Assembly: GCA_958366945.1 (NCBI GenBank)
Contig: CATXCY010000002.1
Coordinates: 1 to 64,000 of the forward strand
Length of the DNA: 64,000 bases
Reading direction: 5' to 3'
Origin: Bruticola sp004554425
GTDB taxonomy: Bacteria; Vulcanimicrobiota; Xenobia; Xenobiales; Xenobiaceae
Positions within the stretch are counted from its first letter, which is position 1, and each line of letters opens with the position of its first letter. The position numbers and the translations under genes are program-made. The notes under the pieces are model-generated. The model made no database searches. It was not told the DNA's origin and saw only the letters and a program-made list of their open reading frames with translations. Shown here piece by piece: positions 36,081-44,081 of the stretch.

Positions 36081-36443
36081 ATGAGTAATAATGTTTCTCG
36101 TAACGTTTTGCGCCAGCGTCGCCATGCTCGTATCCGCAAGAATGTCAGCGGTACAGCTGAGTATCCCCGCTTGGCAGTTTTCCGCTCCAGCAGGCACGTT
36201 TACGCTCAAGTAATTGATGACCAAGCTGGTCACACCCTCGTATCCGCCAGCTCTTTAGATAAGACGCTGCGCGACGAGAAAGTATCCCCCACTGAGATGG
36301 CCAAGCGTGTAGGTATGCTTTGCGCCCAGAGAGCTCAGGAAAAGGGAATCAATAGTGTCGTCTTCGATCGTGGCGGCTACCAGTTCCATGGACGTGTGGC
36401 GGCCTTGGCAGAAGGTGCTCGCGAGCAGGGCTTAGAGTTCTAG
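36081..36443 (+). CDS. rplR: 50S ribosomal protein L18
   Basis: 120 residues. 'RRHARIRKNVSGTAEYPRLAVFRS' and the C-terminal 'DRGGYQFHGRVAALAEGAREQGL'. 5S rRNA binder with L5. Starts 3 nt after rplF. Confidence 0.98.
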   Translation: MSNNVSRNVLRQRRHARIRKNVSGTAEYPRLAVFRSSRHVYAQVIDDQAGHTLVSASSLDKTLRDEKVSPTEMAKRVGMLCAQRAQEKGINSVVFDRGGYQFHGRVAALAEGAREQGLEF

Positions 36444-36496
36444 GCTCAACTGAAGAGACTTTTCCATAGGCGCATTGCCTACATCAGGAGGAAAAT

Positions 36497-37072
36497 ATGA
36501 GGAACCGCATCGATCCCGCTGGGCTCGACCTCAGTAAAGAAGTTGTTGTACAAGTCAAACGCGTGTCGAAGGTTGTGAAGGGCGGTAAGCGCTTCGGTTT
36601 CGCCGCGTTGGTAGTAGTTGGCGACGGTCAGGGCGTCGTAGGCGTTGGCATTGGTAAAGCTAGTGACAACACTGACGCTATCCGCAAAGGTAATGAAGAG
36701 GCTCGCAAAAACCTCATCCGTGTACCTTTAATGGGAACCACCATTCCTCACCCCGTCAATTCTTTCTACGGAGCCGCTAACGTAGTACTTCGTCCCGCTG
36801 CTCCTGGTACCGGTGTTATCGCCGGTTCCGCCGTTCGCGCTGTAGTAGAGTGCGCCGGTATTGACAACATTGTTACTAAGTCGATTGGTTCTACCAACAA
36901 GATCAATATCGTCTACTCCACCATCAAAGGATTGGCTTCTCTCTTCAACGCCAATCAGGTTGCCCGCAACCGTGGTAAAGAAGTTGTCGAGTTGGTCGGT
37001 AAGAAAGCTGCTGCCGAGTTAGAGCAGAGCGCCCATCGCGTACAGAATACAGAAGAGGCTCAAGCCGAGTAA
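36497..37072 (+). CDS. rpsE: 30S ribosomal protein S5
   Basis: 191 residues against about 166 typical; the extra length is mostly a Glu/Lys/Ala-rich C-terminus after 'NANQVARNRGKEVVEL'. Core 'KRVSKVVKGGKRFGFAALVVVGD' is clear. Fidelity and mRNA helicase function of the 30S subunit. No rpmD (L30) follows, which is where it normally lies. Confidence 0.97.
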   Translation: MRNRIDPAGLDLSKEVVVQVKRVSKVVKGGKRFGFAALVVVGDGQGVVGVGIGKASDNTDAIRKGNEEARKNLIRVPLMGTTIPHPVNSFYGAANVVLRPAAPGTGVIAGSAVRAVVECAGIDNIVTKSIGSTNKINIVYSTIKGLASLFNANQVARNRGKEVVELVGKKAAAELEQSAHRVQNTEEAQAE

Positions 37073-37126
37073 AATTTAATCGGGCGTCCTTAGGGTCGCT
37101 CGAATTTATTTTGCGACACCGTAAAG

Positions 37127-37149
37127 TTGCTCATTCTCAAAATGGGCAA
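37127..37149 (+). promoter_or_regulatory. Hairpin 1 in rpsE-rplO gap
   Basis: Nine-bp arms TTGCTCATT / AATGGGCAA (one G-U), 5-nt loop, located where rpmD would normally be encoded. Confidence 0.4.
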
Positions 37150-37180
37150 TTTTCATACTATGATGAAATAAAAGTTATGA

Positions 37181-37222
37181 TTTTTCCCGAAGTTTTTGAG
37201 CTTTGTTTGGCTTCGGGAAAAA
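37181..37222 (+). promoter_or_regulatory. Hairpin 2 in rpsE-rplO gap
   Basis: Perfect 12-bp arms TTTTTCCCGAAG / CTTCGGGAAAAA with an 18-nt loop, ending 6 nt before GGAGG of rplO. Confidence 0.5.
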
Positions 37223-37237
37223 CATACGGAGGAAACA

Positions 37238-37690
37238 ATGAATAACATGCGTTCTAACAGCATCGCTCCCAATTCTGGCGCTCGTCGCTCCCGTAAGCGC
37301 GTGGCCCGTGGTCATGGTTGCGGCAGTGTAAAGACTGCTGGCCGTGGTTCCAACGGTCAGGGATCCCGCTCCGGCGGTTTGAAGGCCCCTGGTTTCGAAG
37401 GTGGTCAGACCCCTTGGTACCGCAGACTTCCTAAGTTCCGCGGTTTTAAAAATCCTTTCCGCGTTATCTTCACTGAGATTTCCGTCGGCAGCTTAGAGCG
37501 CTTCAATGATGGCGACACAGTAGATCCTTTGGCTTTGCTCAGCGTTGGCTTAGTTAAGAACCTTAACAACCCCATTAAAGTTTTGGGCAACGGCAGCCTT
37601 ACCAAGAAGCTTACTGTTCAGCTTCATGCTTTCACCGCTTCTTCCAAAGAAGCCATCACTAAAGTAGGCGGAACGGTAGAGGAAATCTAG
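37238..37690 (+). CDS. rplO: 50S ribosomal protein L15
   Basis: 150 residues from ATG 37238 (ACGGAGGAAAC upstream); the frame from 37196 runs through the hairpin and is rejected as start. 'KRVARGHGCGSVKTAGRGSNG' and 'PGFEGGQTPWYRRLPKFRGF' are diagnostic. secY begins 2 nt after its stop. Confidence 0.97.
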   Translation: MNNMRSNSIAPNSGARRSRKRVARGHGCGSVKTAGRGSNGQGSRSGGLKAPGFEGGQTPWYRRLPKFRGFKNPFRVIFTEISVGSLERFNDGDTVDPLALLSVGLVKNLNNPIKVLGNGSLTKKLTVQLHAFTASSKEAITKVGGTVEEI

Positions 37691-37692
37691 AA

Positions 37693-39006
37693 GTGGCCAG
37701 TTCTTTTGCAGATGCGTTAAAGTCGGACGATCTTCGCAGCCGTGTGGCTTGGGTGTTTATCGGACTGGCTATCTTTGTTCTAACTGTACATATCGGTATG
37801 CCCGGCGTAAACAAAGACGTGTGGAACGCACTGCTGAACAAAGGTGAGCTGTTCCGCTTCCTGGGGATGTTCACCGGTGGTGCGTTAAATAACTTCTCTG
37901 TCGCTGCTATGGGTATTACCCCATATATTAACGCCTCCATTATTATGCAACTTTTGACTGTGGTTCTGCCTCAGCTCAAAGACTTGCAAAAAGAAGGAGG
38001 AGAACAAGGACGCAAGCAGATCGGTGCCTATACCAGACAGCTTACTCTGGGATTGGCTATTCTACAGGCCTTGTTCATGACCGTAGCTTTAGCTCGCTAT
38101 AGCGGTGGTGGAGGCGGAGTCTTTACCATGACCGGCTTCGGTTTCTACGCTATGGTAGTTATTGCTCTCGTTACCGGCACGATGTTTTTGATGTGGCTGG
38201 GTGAGCTTATGACCGATAAGGGCATAGGTAATGGCGTTTCCATGATTATCTTCGGTGGTATCGTGTTGCGCTTCCCCAACTACTTGATGGATAGTTTAAG
38301 AGTTGCCAACGTTCAGGGCGCTGCCTACTATATTTCCTTGGTCATTTTCTTCTTGATCTTGATCGCTTTGGTGGCTGGCATTGTCTATATCCACCTGGGA
38401 ATTCGTAAGATCCCTATCCAGTATCCTAGACGCCAAGTCGGTACTAAAATGTATGGCGGTCACTCTAGTTATTTACCTATCCGCGTGAATAACGCTGGCG
38501 TAATTTCCATTATTTTCGCTATTTCCATTATGTATATGCCAAACACTGTGGCTCAGATTATGAATTTAGTGTGGGGTAGTAGTCATCCCGGAGTAGCTGC
38601 TTTGGCTACCAACATCGAGACGATCTTCGCTCCTCGCGGTGTCTTCTACAACCTTTGCTACGCTGCTTTGGTAATATTCTTCACCTACTTCTATTCGGCT
38701 ATTACTTTCAATGTTAACGATGTTGCTGACAACTTGAAAAAGTCTGGCGGTTTCGTACCTGGTATTCGTCCCGGTCGTCCTACTGCTGAATATCTTGAGA
38801 AAGTTTTCTCCAGAACGACTTTCATTTCGGCAATCTTCTTGGCTCTCTTGGCCGTAGCTCCCACTTACATTATGCAATTGACCAAAGTGAATACTTTCTT
38901 CTTAGGATCCACTTCTTTGCTCATTATTGTAGGTGTGGCGTTAGATGCTATGCAACAAATTCAAGCTCGCTTGACTATGCGTAAGTATCAAGGCTTCATG
39001 AAATAA
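37693..39006 (+). CDS. secY: Preprotein translocase channel SecY
   Basis: 437 residues, GTG start. Ten transmembrane segments are readable. Family motifs: 'ITPYINASIIMQLL', 'GRKQIGAYTRQLTLGLAILQA' and the cytoplasmic loop 'RRQVGTKMYGGHSSYLPIRVN'. Ends 'RKYQGFMK'. Forms the Sec export pore with SecE/SecG, which are not in this window. Followed by a terminator. Confidence 0.97.
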   Translation: MASSFADALKSDDLRSRVAWVFIGLAIFVLTVHIGMPGVNKDVWNALLNKGELFRFLGMFTGGALNNFSVAAMGITPYINASIIMQLLTVVLPQLKDLQKEGGEQGRKQIGAYTRQLTLGLAILQALFMTVALARYSGGGGGVFTMTGFGFYAMVVIALVTGTMFLMWLGELMTDKGIGNGVSMIIFGGIVLRFPNYLMDSLRVANVQGAAYYISLVIFFLILIALVAGIVYIHLGIRKIPIQYPRRQVGTKMYGGHSSYLPIRVNNAGVISIIFAISIMYMPNTVAQIMNLVWGSSHPGVAALATNIETIFAPRGVFYNLCYAALVIFFTYFYSAITFNVNDVADNLKKSGGFVPGIRPGRPTAEYLEKVFSRTTFISAIFLALLAVAPTYIMQLTKVNTFFLGSTSLLIIVGVALDAMQQIQARLTMRKYQGFMK

Positions 39007-39038
39007 GCCGAAAAAGCTTCTGAGCTTTTGAAGTAAAA

Positions 39039-39077
39039 AACCCGCTCGATCTAGAAGGTCAAGCGGGTTATTTTTTT
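39039..39077 (+). terminator. Terminator between secY and adk
   Basis: AACCCGCT / AGCGGGTT arms, partial inner pairing, then seven T. The T-run directly abuts the AAGGAG of adk, leaving no room for a promoter, so adk depends on read-through or on a promoter inside secY. Confidence 0.8.
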
Positions 39078-39096
39078 AAGGAGATTTGTTTTTACC

Positions 39097-39750
39097 ATGC
39101 GCTGTGTTTTAGTAGGCCCTCCCGGCTGTGGCAAAGGTACTCTGTCCAGCTACATTATTTCTAAATATGGAGTTACCCATATTTCTACCGGAGATATTTT
39201 CCGCGAGCATCGTGCTTCTCAGAGCGAATTTGGCAAAAAAATTGCCTCTTATATCGATAAGGGCGCATTAGTTCCCGATGAACTCGTATTGGATATCGTT
39301 TTTGACCGCTTACAGAAGCCTGATTGTGAAAAAGGCTTTATTTTTGATGGTTTCCCTCGCACTGTAGCTCAGGCCGAAGCTTTGCAAGAGCGTTTAGAAA
39401 AAGCAGGTAAGCCCTTAGATGCTGTCATTGCCTTTAATGTGCCTGATAGTGTGTTGGTAGATCGCCTGGTTACTCGCCGCGTTTGCCCTTCTTGCAATGC
39501 TGTTTACAATATTAAAAATCGTCCTCCTAAAGAAGACAACATTTGCGATGTTTGCCATCACGAATTAGTACATAGAGCTGACGATCACGAAGAGGTTATT
39601 GCTTCTCGTTTGAAAGTATATCGCGATTCTACCGCTCCTTTAATTGAATACTATTCCAACAAAGGCTTGTTAGTTACTTTAGATGGCAGCCGTGGCAGTG
39701 CTGATACAGAGAAACAATTTACAGCCATGGTTGAAGCTAAAGGACTTTAG
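39097..39750 (+). CDS. adk: Adenylate kinase, zinc-LID type
   Basis: 217 residues. P-loop GPPGCGKGT and 'ISTGDIFREH' at the AMP site; 'DGFPRTVAQAEAL' follows. The LID carries Cys130, Cys133, Cys150 and Cys153, the metal-binding form typical of Bacillota. Catalyses ATP + AMP = 2 ADP. AAGGAG lies 14 nt upstream. Confidence 0.96.
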   Translation: MRCVLVGPPGCGKGTLSSYIISKYGVTHISTGDIFREHRASQSEFGKKIASYIDKGALVPDELVLDIVFDRLQKPDCEKGFIFDGFPRTVAQAEALQERLEKAGKPLDAVIAFNVPDSVLVDRLVTRRVCPSCNAVYNIKNRPPKEDNICDVCHHELVHRADDHEEVIASRLKVYRDSTAPLIEYYSNKGLLVTLDGSRGSADTEKQFTAMVEAKGL

Positions 39751-39768
39751 TTTATTTATTTTTTACCG

Positions 39769-39805
39769 GTTGCTTGCCGCAGCTTTTTTAGTGGTGGCAA
39801 GCAAC
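39769..39805 (+). terminator. Hairpin between adk and map
   Basis: Perfect 10-bp arms GTTGCTTGCC / GGCAAGCAAC followed by only four T and then GGGAG of map. Could be a weak terminator or a pre-Shine-Dalgarno hairpin. Confidence 0.5.
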
Positions 39806-39821
39806 TTTTGGGAGTCTAAGT

Positions 39822-40589
39822 ATGCGTATTTATGAAAAAGTAAAAATAAAAACTCCGCATGAAATCGAGCTTATGAAAGCTTCCGGCAATGTTTTAAGTG
39901 CTTGCCACGACATGCTGGCTGCCAATTGTAAGCCTGGTATCACCACTAAAGAGTTGGATAAGCTGGCTGAAGATTTTATCCGCAGCCACGGGGGAGTACC
40001 CACTTTTCTTGGATACGGAGGCTTCCCCGGTACTTGTTGTATCTCGGTCAATGATGAAGTTGTACACGGTATCCCTGGTCCCAGAGTTATCAGAGAAGGT
40101 GACATTGTCTCTATTGACTGTGGCGTAACTCTTAAAGGATGGGTCTCCGACTCTGCTAGAACCCATATCATGGGAGAAGTTCCAGCTGACGTTCGCCGCT
40201 TAGTCGACGTTACTAAAGAGTGTCTCTACTTAGGAATTGCTCAGGCTAAGCCTGGTAATTTTATACGTGATATCGGTGTCGCTGTACAACAACATGCAGA
40301 AAAGAATGGGTTCGGAGTTGTGCGTATTTTAGTCGGTCATGGAGTTGGCCGTCAGATGCATGAGCCACCGCAAGTTCCCAACTACGATACTCGTCTCAAG
40401 GGGCCGCAACTCAAAGAAGGTATGGTTATTGCCATTGAGCCCATGATCAACTTGGGAACTTACAAAGTCTTCCAGTTAGATGATGGTTGGACTTATGTAA
40501 CTGGAGACCGTAAGCCTTCAGCCCACTTTGAGCACACAGTAGCTATTACGTCTGGAGAGGCTAAGATCTTAACTGACGGTATTGACTAG
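39822..40589 (+). CDS. map: Methionine aminopeptidase, type I
   Basis: 255 residues. All five metal ligands are identifiable: Asp in DCGVTLKGW, Asp in VSDSART, His in GHGVGRQMHEPP, Glu in AIEPM, Glu in HFEHTV. Removes N-terminal Met from nascent proteins. In most related clusters infA follows; here it does not. Confidence 0.97.
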   Translation: MRIYEKVKIKTPHEIELMKASGNVLSACHDMLAANCKPGITTKELDKLAEDFIRSHGGVPTFLGYGGFPGTCCISVNDEVVHGIPGPRVIREGDIVSIDCGVTLKGWVSDSARTHIMGEVPADVRRLVDVTKECLYLGIAQAKPGNFIRDIGVAVQQHAEKNGFGVVRILVGHGVGRQMHEPPQVPNYDTRLKGPQLKEGMVIAIEPMINLGTYKVFQLDDGWTYVTGDRKPSAHFEHTVAITSGEAKILTDGID

Positions 40590-40610
40590 CTAAAACTCTT
40601 GTAGTAGAAT
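40582..40610 (+). promoter_or_regulatory. Promoter of the alpha (rpmJ-rpoA) unit
   Basis: TTGACT overlapping the map stop codon, 17-bp spacer, TAGAAT. One of the best sigma-70 matches in the window. Predicts a leader of about 218 nt. Confidence 0.65.
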
Positions 40611-40834
40611 ATCAAAGCATTGTTCCGACCCTTTTTATAAAGGCTCTGTAGCTAGGAGCCTAAGGCTGCTAGGGTATGCCTCCGTTTCAGGCGGGAAGGA
40701 TGCGACGTTGTTTTCAAGGGTTTATATTTTTAACGAATGATCGCAAGATCAGTATTGATAATCTTAAGGTCGGCTTGCTAGGTTAAAAGTTCTTCTTAGT
40801 GGCCTCACCAATGAGATATCTGGAGGAACGAGTT
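40611..40834 (+). promoter_or_regulatory. Long leader of the alpha operon
   Basis: About 220 nt without coding capacity. Contains GGCTC / GGAGCC-type pairing and a GCCT / AGGC hairpin. S4 regulates the alpha operon through a leader pseudoknot in E. coli and its own leader in Bacillus; S4 is encoded downstream here (41818), so this is a candidate S4-binding leader. No alignment was made. Confidence 0.4.
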
Positions 40835-40948
40835 ATGAAGGTAAAGCCTTCTGTGCGCGTACGTTGTGAGAAATGCCGCGTTATTACGCGCAAAGGACGG
40901 GTTAGGATAATCTGCACCAACCCTAAACACAAGCAGGTCCAGGGATAG
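40835..40948 (+). CDS. rpmJ: 50S ribosomal protein L36
   Basis: 37 residues. CTGGAGGAACG precedes ATG. Zinc ligands Cys11, Cys14, Cys27 and His32 give the C+ form. Thirteen bases separate it from rpsM. Confidence 0.97.
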   Translation: MKVKPSVRVRCEKCRVITRKGRVRIICTNPKHKQVQG

Positions 40949-40961
40949 GAGGAATCGATTC

Positions 40962-41333
40962 GTGGCCAGAATCGCCGGCGTCGATTTGCCAAGAGATAAG
41001 GGTATCGGAATTGCTCTTACATATATTTTTGGTATAGGACGCACCACAGCCAGTCAAATTATTGAGGAAGTGGGTATTGACCCGCTCATGCGCGTTCGTG
41101 ACGTCTCCGAAGATGTTGTTACTCGTCTTCGTGAAATCATCGAACATAAACACAAGGTGGAGGGTGACCTTCGCCGCGAGATTACCCAGAACATTAAGCG
41201 ACTCATGGACATCGGTTGCTATCGTGGTGTCCGTCATCGTCGTAGTCTTCCTGTACGTGGTCAGCGTACTAAGACTAATGCTCGCACCCGTAAAGGTCCT
41301 AAGCGCACCGTTGGTCGCAGCAAGAAAGCGTAG
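40962..41333 (+). CDS. rpsM: 30S ribosomal protein S13
   Basis: 123 residues, GTG start with AGGAGG. 'ARIAGVDLPRDKGIGIALTYI' and C-terminal 'RGQRTKTNARTRKGPKRTV' are diagnostic. Contacts the P-site tRNA and the large subunit. Confidence 0.98.
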   Translation: MARIAGVDLPRDKGIGIALTYIFGIGRTTASQIIEEVGIDPLMRVRDVSEDVVTRLREIIEHKHKVEGDLRREITQNIKRLMDIGCYRGVRHRRSLPVRGQRTKTNARTRKGPKRTVGRSKKA

Positions 41334-41344
41334 GGTATTAGAAC

Positions 41345-41743
41345 ATGGCTAAAAAACAGAGCCGCGTTCGTGGTCGCGGTAGAAAAGTTCTGAAGAACGT
41401 GCCCAGTGGTATCGCCCACATCCAGTCCACGTTCAATAACACCATCGTCACCATCACCGATCCAGCCGGAAACGCATTATCTTGGTCTACCGCTGGTGCT
41501 CACGGTTTCAAGGGCTCTCGTAAGAGCACTCCCTTCGCCGCTAGCGTCGCCGCCGACAAAGCCGCTCAGATCGCTATCGAGCATGGCATGCGTTCCATTA
41601 AGGTTCATGTGAAGGGCCCCGGTCAGGGTCGTGAAGCTGCCATTCGTGCTCTTCAGTCCGCCGGTTTAGAGATCACCCTTATGCGCGATGTTACTCCCAT
41701 TCCGCATAACGGTTGCCGCCCCCCGAAACGTCGCAGAGTATAG
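41345..41743 (+). CDS. rpsK: 30S ribosomal protein S11
   Basis: 132 residues; 'HIQSTFNNTIVTITDPAGN' and the end 'PHNGCRPPKRRRV'. Platform protein near the E site. Only 11 nt separate it from rpsM. Confidence 0.98.
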   Translation: MAKKQSRVRGRGRKVLKNVPSGIAHIQSTFNNTIVTITDPAGNALSWSTAGAHGFKGSRKSTPFAASVAADKAAQIAIEHGMRSIKVHVKGPGQGREAAIRALQSAGLEITLMRDVTPIPHNGCRPPKRRRV

Positions 41744-41817
41744 TAGTTTTCATAGAAGATTGTGCGATTATAAACACAAGGGTTTTATAGTCGCTCCTAT
41801 TTTTGGAGGAAATATTC

Positions 41818-42453
41818 GTGTCCAGGTATACCGGGCCGGTTTGTAAGTTGTGCCGGCGTGAACAGACTAAGCTGTTCTTAAAAGGGGAGAGATGCCTTAC
41901 TCCTCATTGCGCGTTTGAACGTCGCCCTTTCCCTCCGGGACAGCATGGTTCTAACGTTCGTCGTCGCGCCACTGGGTTCAGCGTCCAGTTGCGTGAAAAG
42001 CAGAAGTTGCGCCGTATCTATGGCGTGACTGAGCGCGTATTCAGAAATTATTTCTCCAAGGCTTCCAAGCAAGAAGGCATCACTGGTGACAATTTCTTGC
42101 GTATTTTGGAACGCCGCCTTGACAGTGTCGTCTATCGCCTTGGATTCACCACTTCTCGCCCCGCTGCCCGTCAGTTAGTTGCTCATGGCAACATTCTCGT
42201 TAACGGCCGCAAGGTAGATATCCCTTCATTCTTAGTAAAACCCGGAATGGTTATCGAACTTCGTGAAAAGATTGCCAACAAGGAATTAAACCAGCAGTCT
42301 ATCGCTTCTGCTCGAGTTCGTAAGGTGCCCGCCTGGTTAGAATTAGATGATGCCAAAGCTCTTGGTAAAGTCGTTGCTTTGCCCACCAGAGCTGATGTTC
42401 CCTTCGAAATCAAAGAGAACGTTATCGTCGAGTTCTACAACCGTATGGGTTAG
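41818..42453 (+). CDS. rpsD: 30S ribosomal protein S4, zinc type
   Basis: 211 residues from GTG 41818, chosen for TTGGAGGAA upstream. N-terminal zinc cluster Cys9, Cys12, Cys26, Cys31, then the S4 RNA-binding domain 'RLDSVVYRLGFTTSRPAARQLV'. Early 16S rRNA binder and candidate regulator of this operon. Confidence 0.97.
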   Translation: MSRYTGPVCKLCRREQTKLFLKGERCLTPHCAFERRPFPPGQHGSNVRRRATGFSVQLREKQKLRRIYGVTERVFRNYFSKASKQEGITGDNFLRILERRLDSVVYRLGFTTSRPAARQLVAHGNILVNGRKVDIPSFLVKPGMVIELREKIANKELNQQSIASARVRKVPAWLELDDAKALGKVVALPTRADVPFEIKENVIVEFYNRMG

Positions 42454-42553
42454 TAGCAATCGCTTCGAGGGCGCGTTTTCTCAGGCGGCTTAGTCAGAGA
42501 AAAAGCGCTCTTTGAGTACTACAGAATAGAGCAACTTGATTCGAGGTGTATTG

Positions 42554-43519
42554 ATGCTGGACACAAACATGATGGACGCCGTAGATGAGCGCAATCCTAA
42601 AGCTGAAGTCCGCCAGATTGGCGAGAATCGCTTTATTGTGGAACCTTTAGAGCGTGGTTATGGTATCACGTTAGGTAACTCTCTTCGCCGCGTCTTGCTT
42701 TCTTCGCTGATGGGTGCTGCTATCACTCATATTCACATCGAAGGAGTGCTTCACGAGTTCTCTACAATTCCTGGTGTCAAAGAAGATACAACTGAGATTA
42801 TTCTCAACCTCAAGAAACTTCGTTTGCGTATAATCGGCGGAGAAGAAAAAGTTCTTCGTATCGAGGCTTCTGGTGTGGGTGAAGTTACTGCCGCCGACAT
42901 CGTTGCTGATCCGGAAGTAGAAATTCTCAATCCTGAGCTCAAGATAGCTACATTGACCGACGAAAAATCGCGTTTGGTTATGGATATGTCTGCGTCTTTA
43001 GGCACCGGTTATGTTCCCGCCGAGAAGCAATTCCGTCAGGAACAGCAGAGTATAGGTACTATTCCTATTGACTCCATCTTCAGTCCTGTGGTTAGAGTCA
43101 ATTACGAAGTTCAGGATACTCGTGTTGGACAGAGAACCGACTACGATCGGTTAGTCTTGGAAGTTGAGACTGACGGTAGTATTAGGCCTTGCGAAGCTGT
43201 GGCTAATGCTGCTGTAATGCTGCAGGAGAGACTCGATCTCTTCACGCGCTTGCAGGCTCAGCCTGAGGGTGCTGTAGAACAGGAACAGTCTCCTGCTGGA
43301 AAAGACGGCACTTGCATCGAAGACCTTGAGCTGTCCGTTCGTTCTCTCAATTGCCTTAAGAGAGCCGGCATTATCTATCTGAGCGACCTTCTCAATTACA
43401 GTGAGACTCAGCTTATGAAGTTGAAAAACTTCGGCCAGAAGTCCCTGGATGAAATTGAAGGTAAGCTTAGCGAGCGTGGCTTGTCGCTGCGTCCGAGCAC
43501 TCCCGAAGGGCTCAATTAA
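42554..43519 (+). CDS. rpoA: RNA polymerase alpha subunit
   Basis: 321 residues from ATG 42554 (GAGGTG 5 nt before). N-terminal dimerisation domain with 'LERGYGITLGNSLRRVLLSS'; C-terminal domain 'LSVRSLNCLKRAGI...LKNFGQKSLDEI' for UP-element and activator contact. A TTG at 42536 is in frame but has no ribosome-binding site. Confidence 0.98.
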   Translation: MLDTNMMDAVDERNPKAEVRQIGENRFIVEPLERGYGITLGNSLRRVLLSSLMGAAITHIHIEGVLHEFSTIPGVKEDTTEIILNLKKLRLRIIGGEEKVLRIEASGVGEVTAADIVADPEVEILNPELKIATLTDEKSRLVMDMSASLGTGYVPAEKQFRQEQQSIGTIPIDSIFSPVVRVNYEVQDTRVGQRTDYDRLVLEVETDGSIRPCEAVANAAVMLQERLDLFTRLQAQPEGAVEQEQSPAGKDGTCIEDLELSVRSLNCLKRAGIIYLSDLLNYSETQLMKLKNFGQKSLDEIEGKLSERGLSLRPSTPEGLN

Positions 43520-43603
43520 GAGTTCGCGATTCTCTGGCTTGGATTGGGCTCAGTGAATCTGATTATTAAGAATTTTTTGTTTGATATTTAGGAGTATATT
43601 CAA

Positions 43604-43996
43604 ATGAGGCATAAAGTTCGCAGTCGGACTTTAGGACGTCAGACTGGTCACCGTTTTGCTATGCTTAGAAATCTGGCCACTTCTTTATTAAGACACGAGC
43701 AGATCACTACTACGATCACTCGCGCCAGAGAAGTCGCCCGCTTTACCGATGAGCTCATTTCTTGGGCCCGTAAAGCCAAGAACGCTAGTGACGCCAGCGA
43801 AGCTTTGGCTTACAAGCGTCGCGTTTTCCGTCAGATCAGCGATCGCGCTGTAGCTCAGGATCTTTTCGAGAACCTGGCTGTACGTTTCTCCGACAGACAT
43901 GGCGAGAACAAGTGCGGCGGTTACACTCGCGTAATCCACAACGGTTTCCGTAAAGGTGACGGCGCTCCTATGGCCGTTATCGAGTTGGTTCGCTAG
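43604..43996 (+). CDS. rplQ: 50S ribosomal protein L17
   Basis: 130 residues. 'MRHKVRSRTLGRQTGHRFAMLRNLATSLL' pattern at the start and 'GYTRVIHNGFRKGDGAPMAVIEL' at the end. Last gene of the alpha unit; terminator follows. Confidence 0.98.
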   Translation: MRHKVRSRTLGRQTGHRFAMLRNLATSLLRHEQITTTITRAREVARFTDELISWARKAKNASDASEALAYKRRVFRQISDRAVAQDLFENLAVRFSDRHGENKCGGYTRVIHNGFRKGDGAPMAVIELVR

Positions 43997-44014
43997 TCTT
44001 TAGCTGACACAAAA

Positions 44015-44050
44015 GCCCCTTCTCTTATATAGAGTTGGGGCATTTTTTTT
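44015..44050 (+). terminator. Terminator of the alpha unit
   Basis: GCCCC-tt-CTCT / AGAG-tt-GGGGC arms and eight T. The ecfA gene begins 32 bp later, so it relies on read-through or a promoter I did not find. Confidence 0.85.
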
Positions 44051-44081
44051 ATCTTTTGATTTGGGGAACATAAATGCCATT

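Noticed and set aside
37073..37237. rpmD hidden between rpsE and rplO
   Set aside because: No frame of suitable length resembles L30.
40590..40834. infA hidden between map and rpmJ
   Set aside because: Reading all frames gave no IF-1-like protein of about 72 residues with a start and ribosome-binding site.
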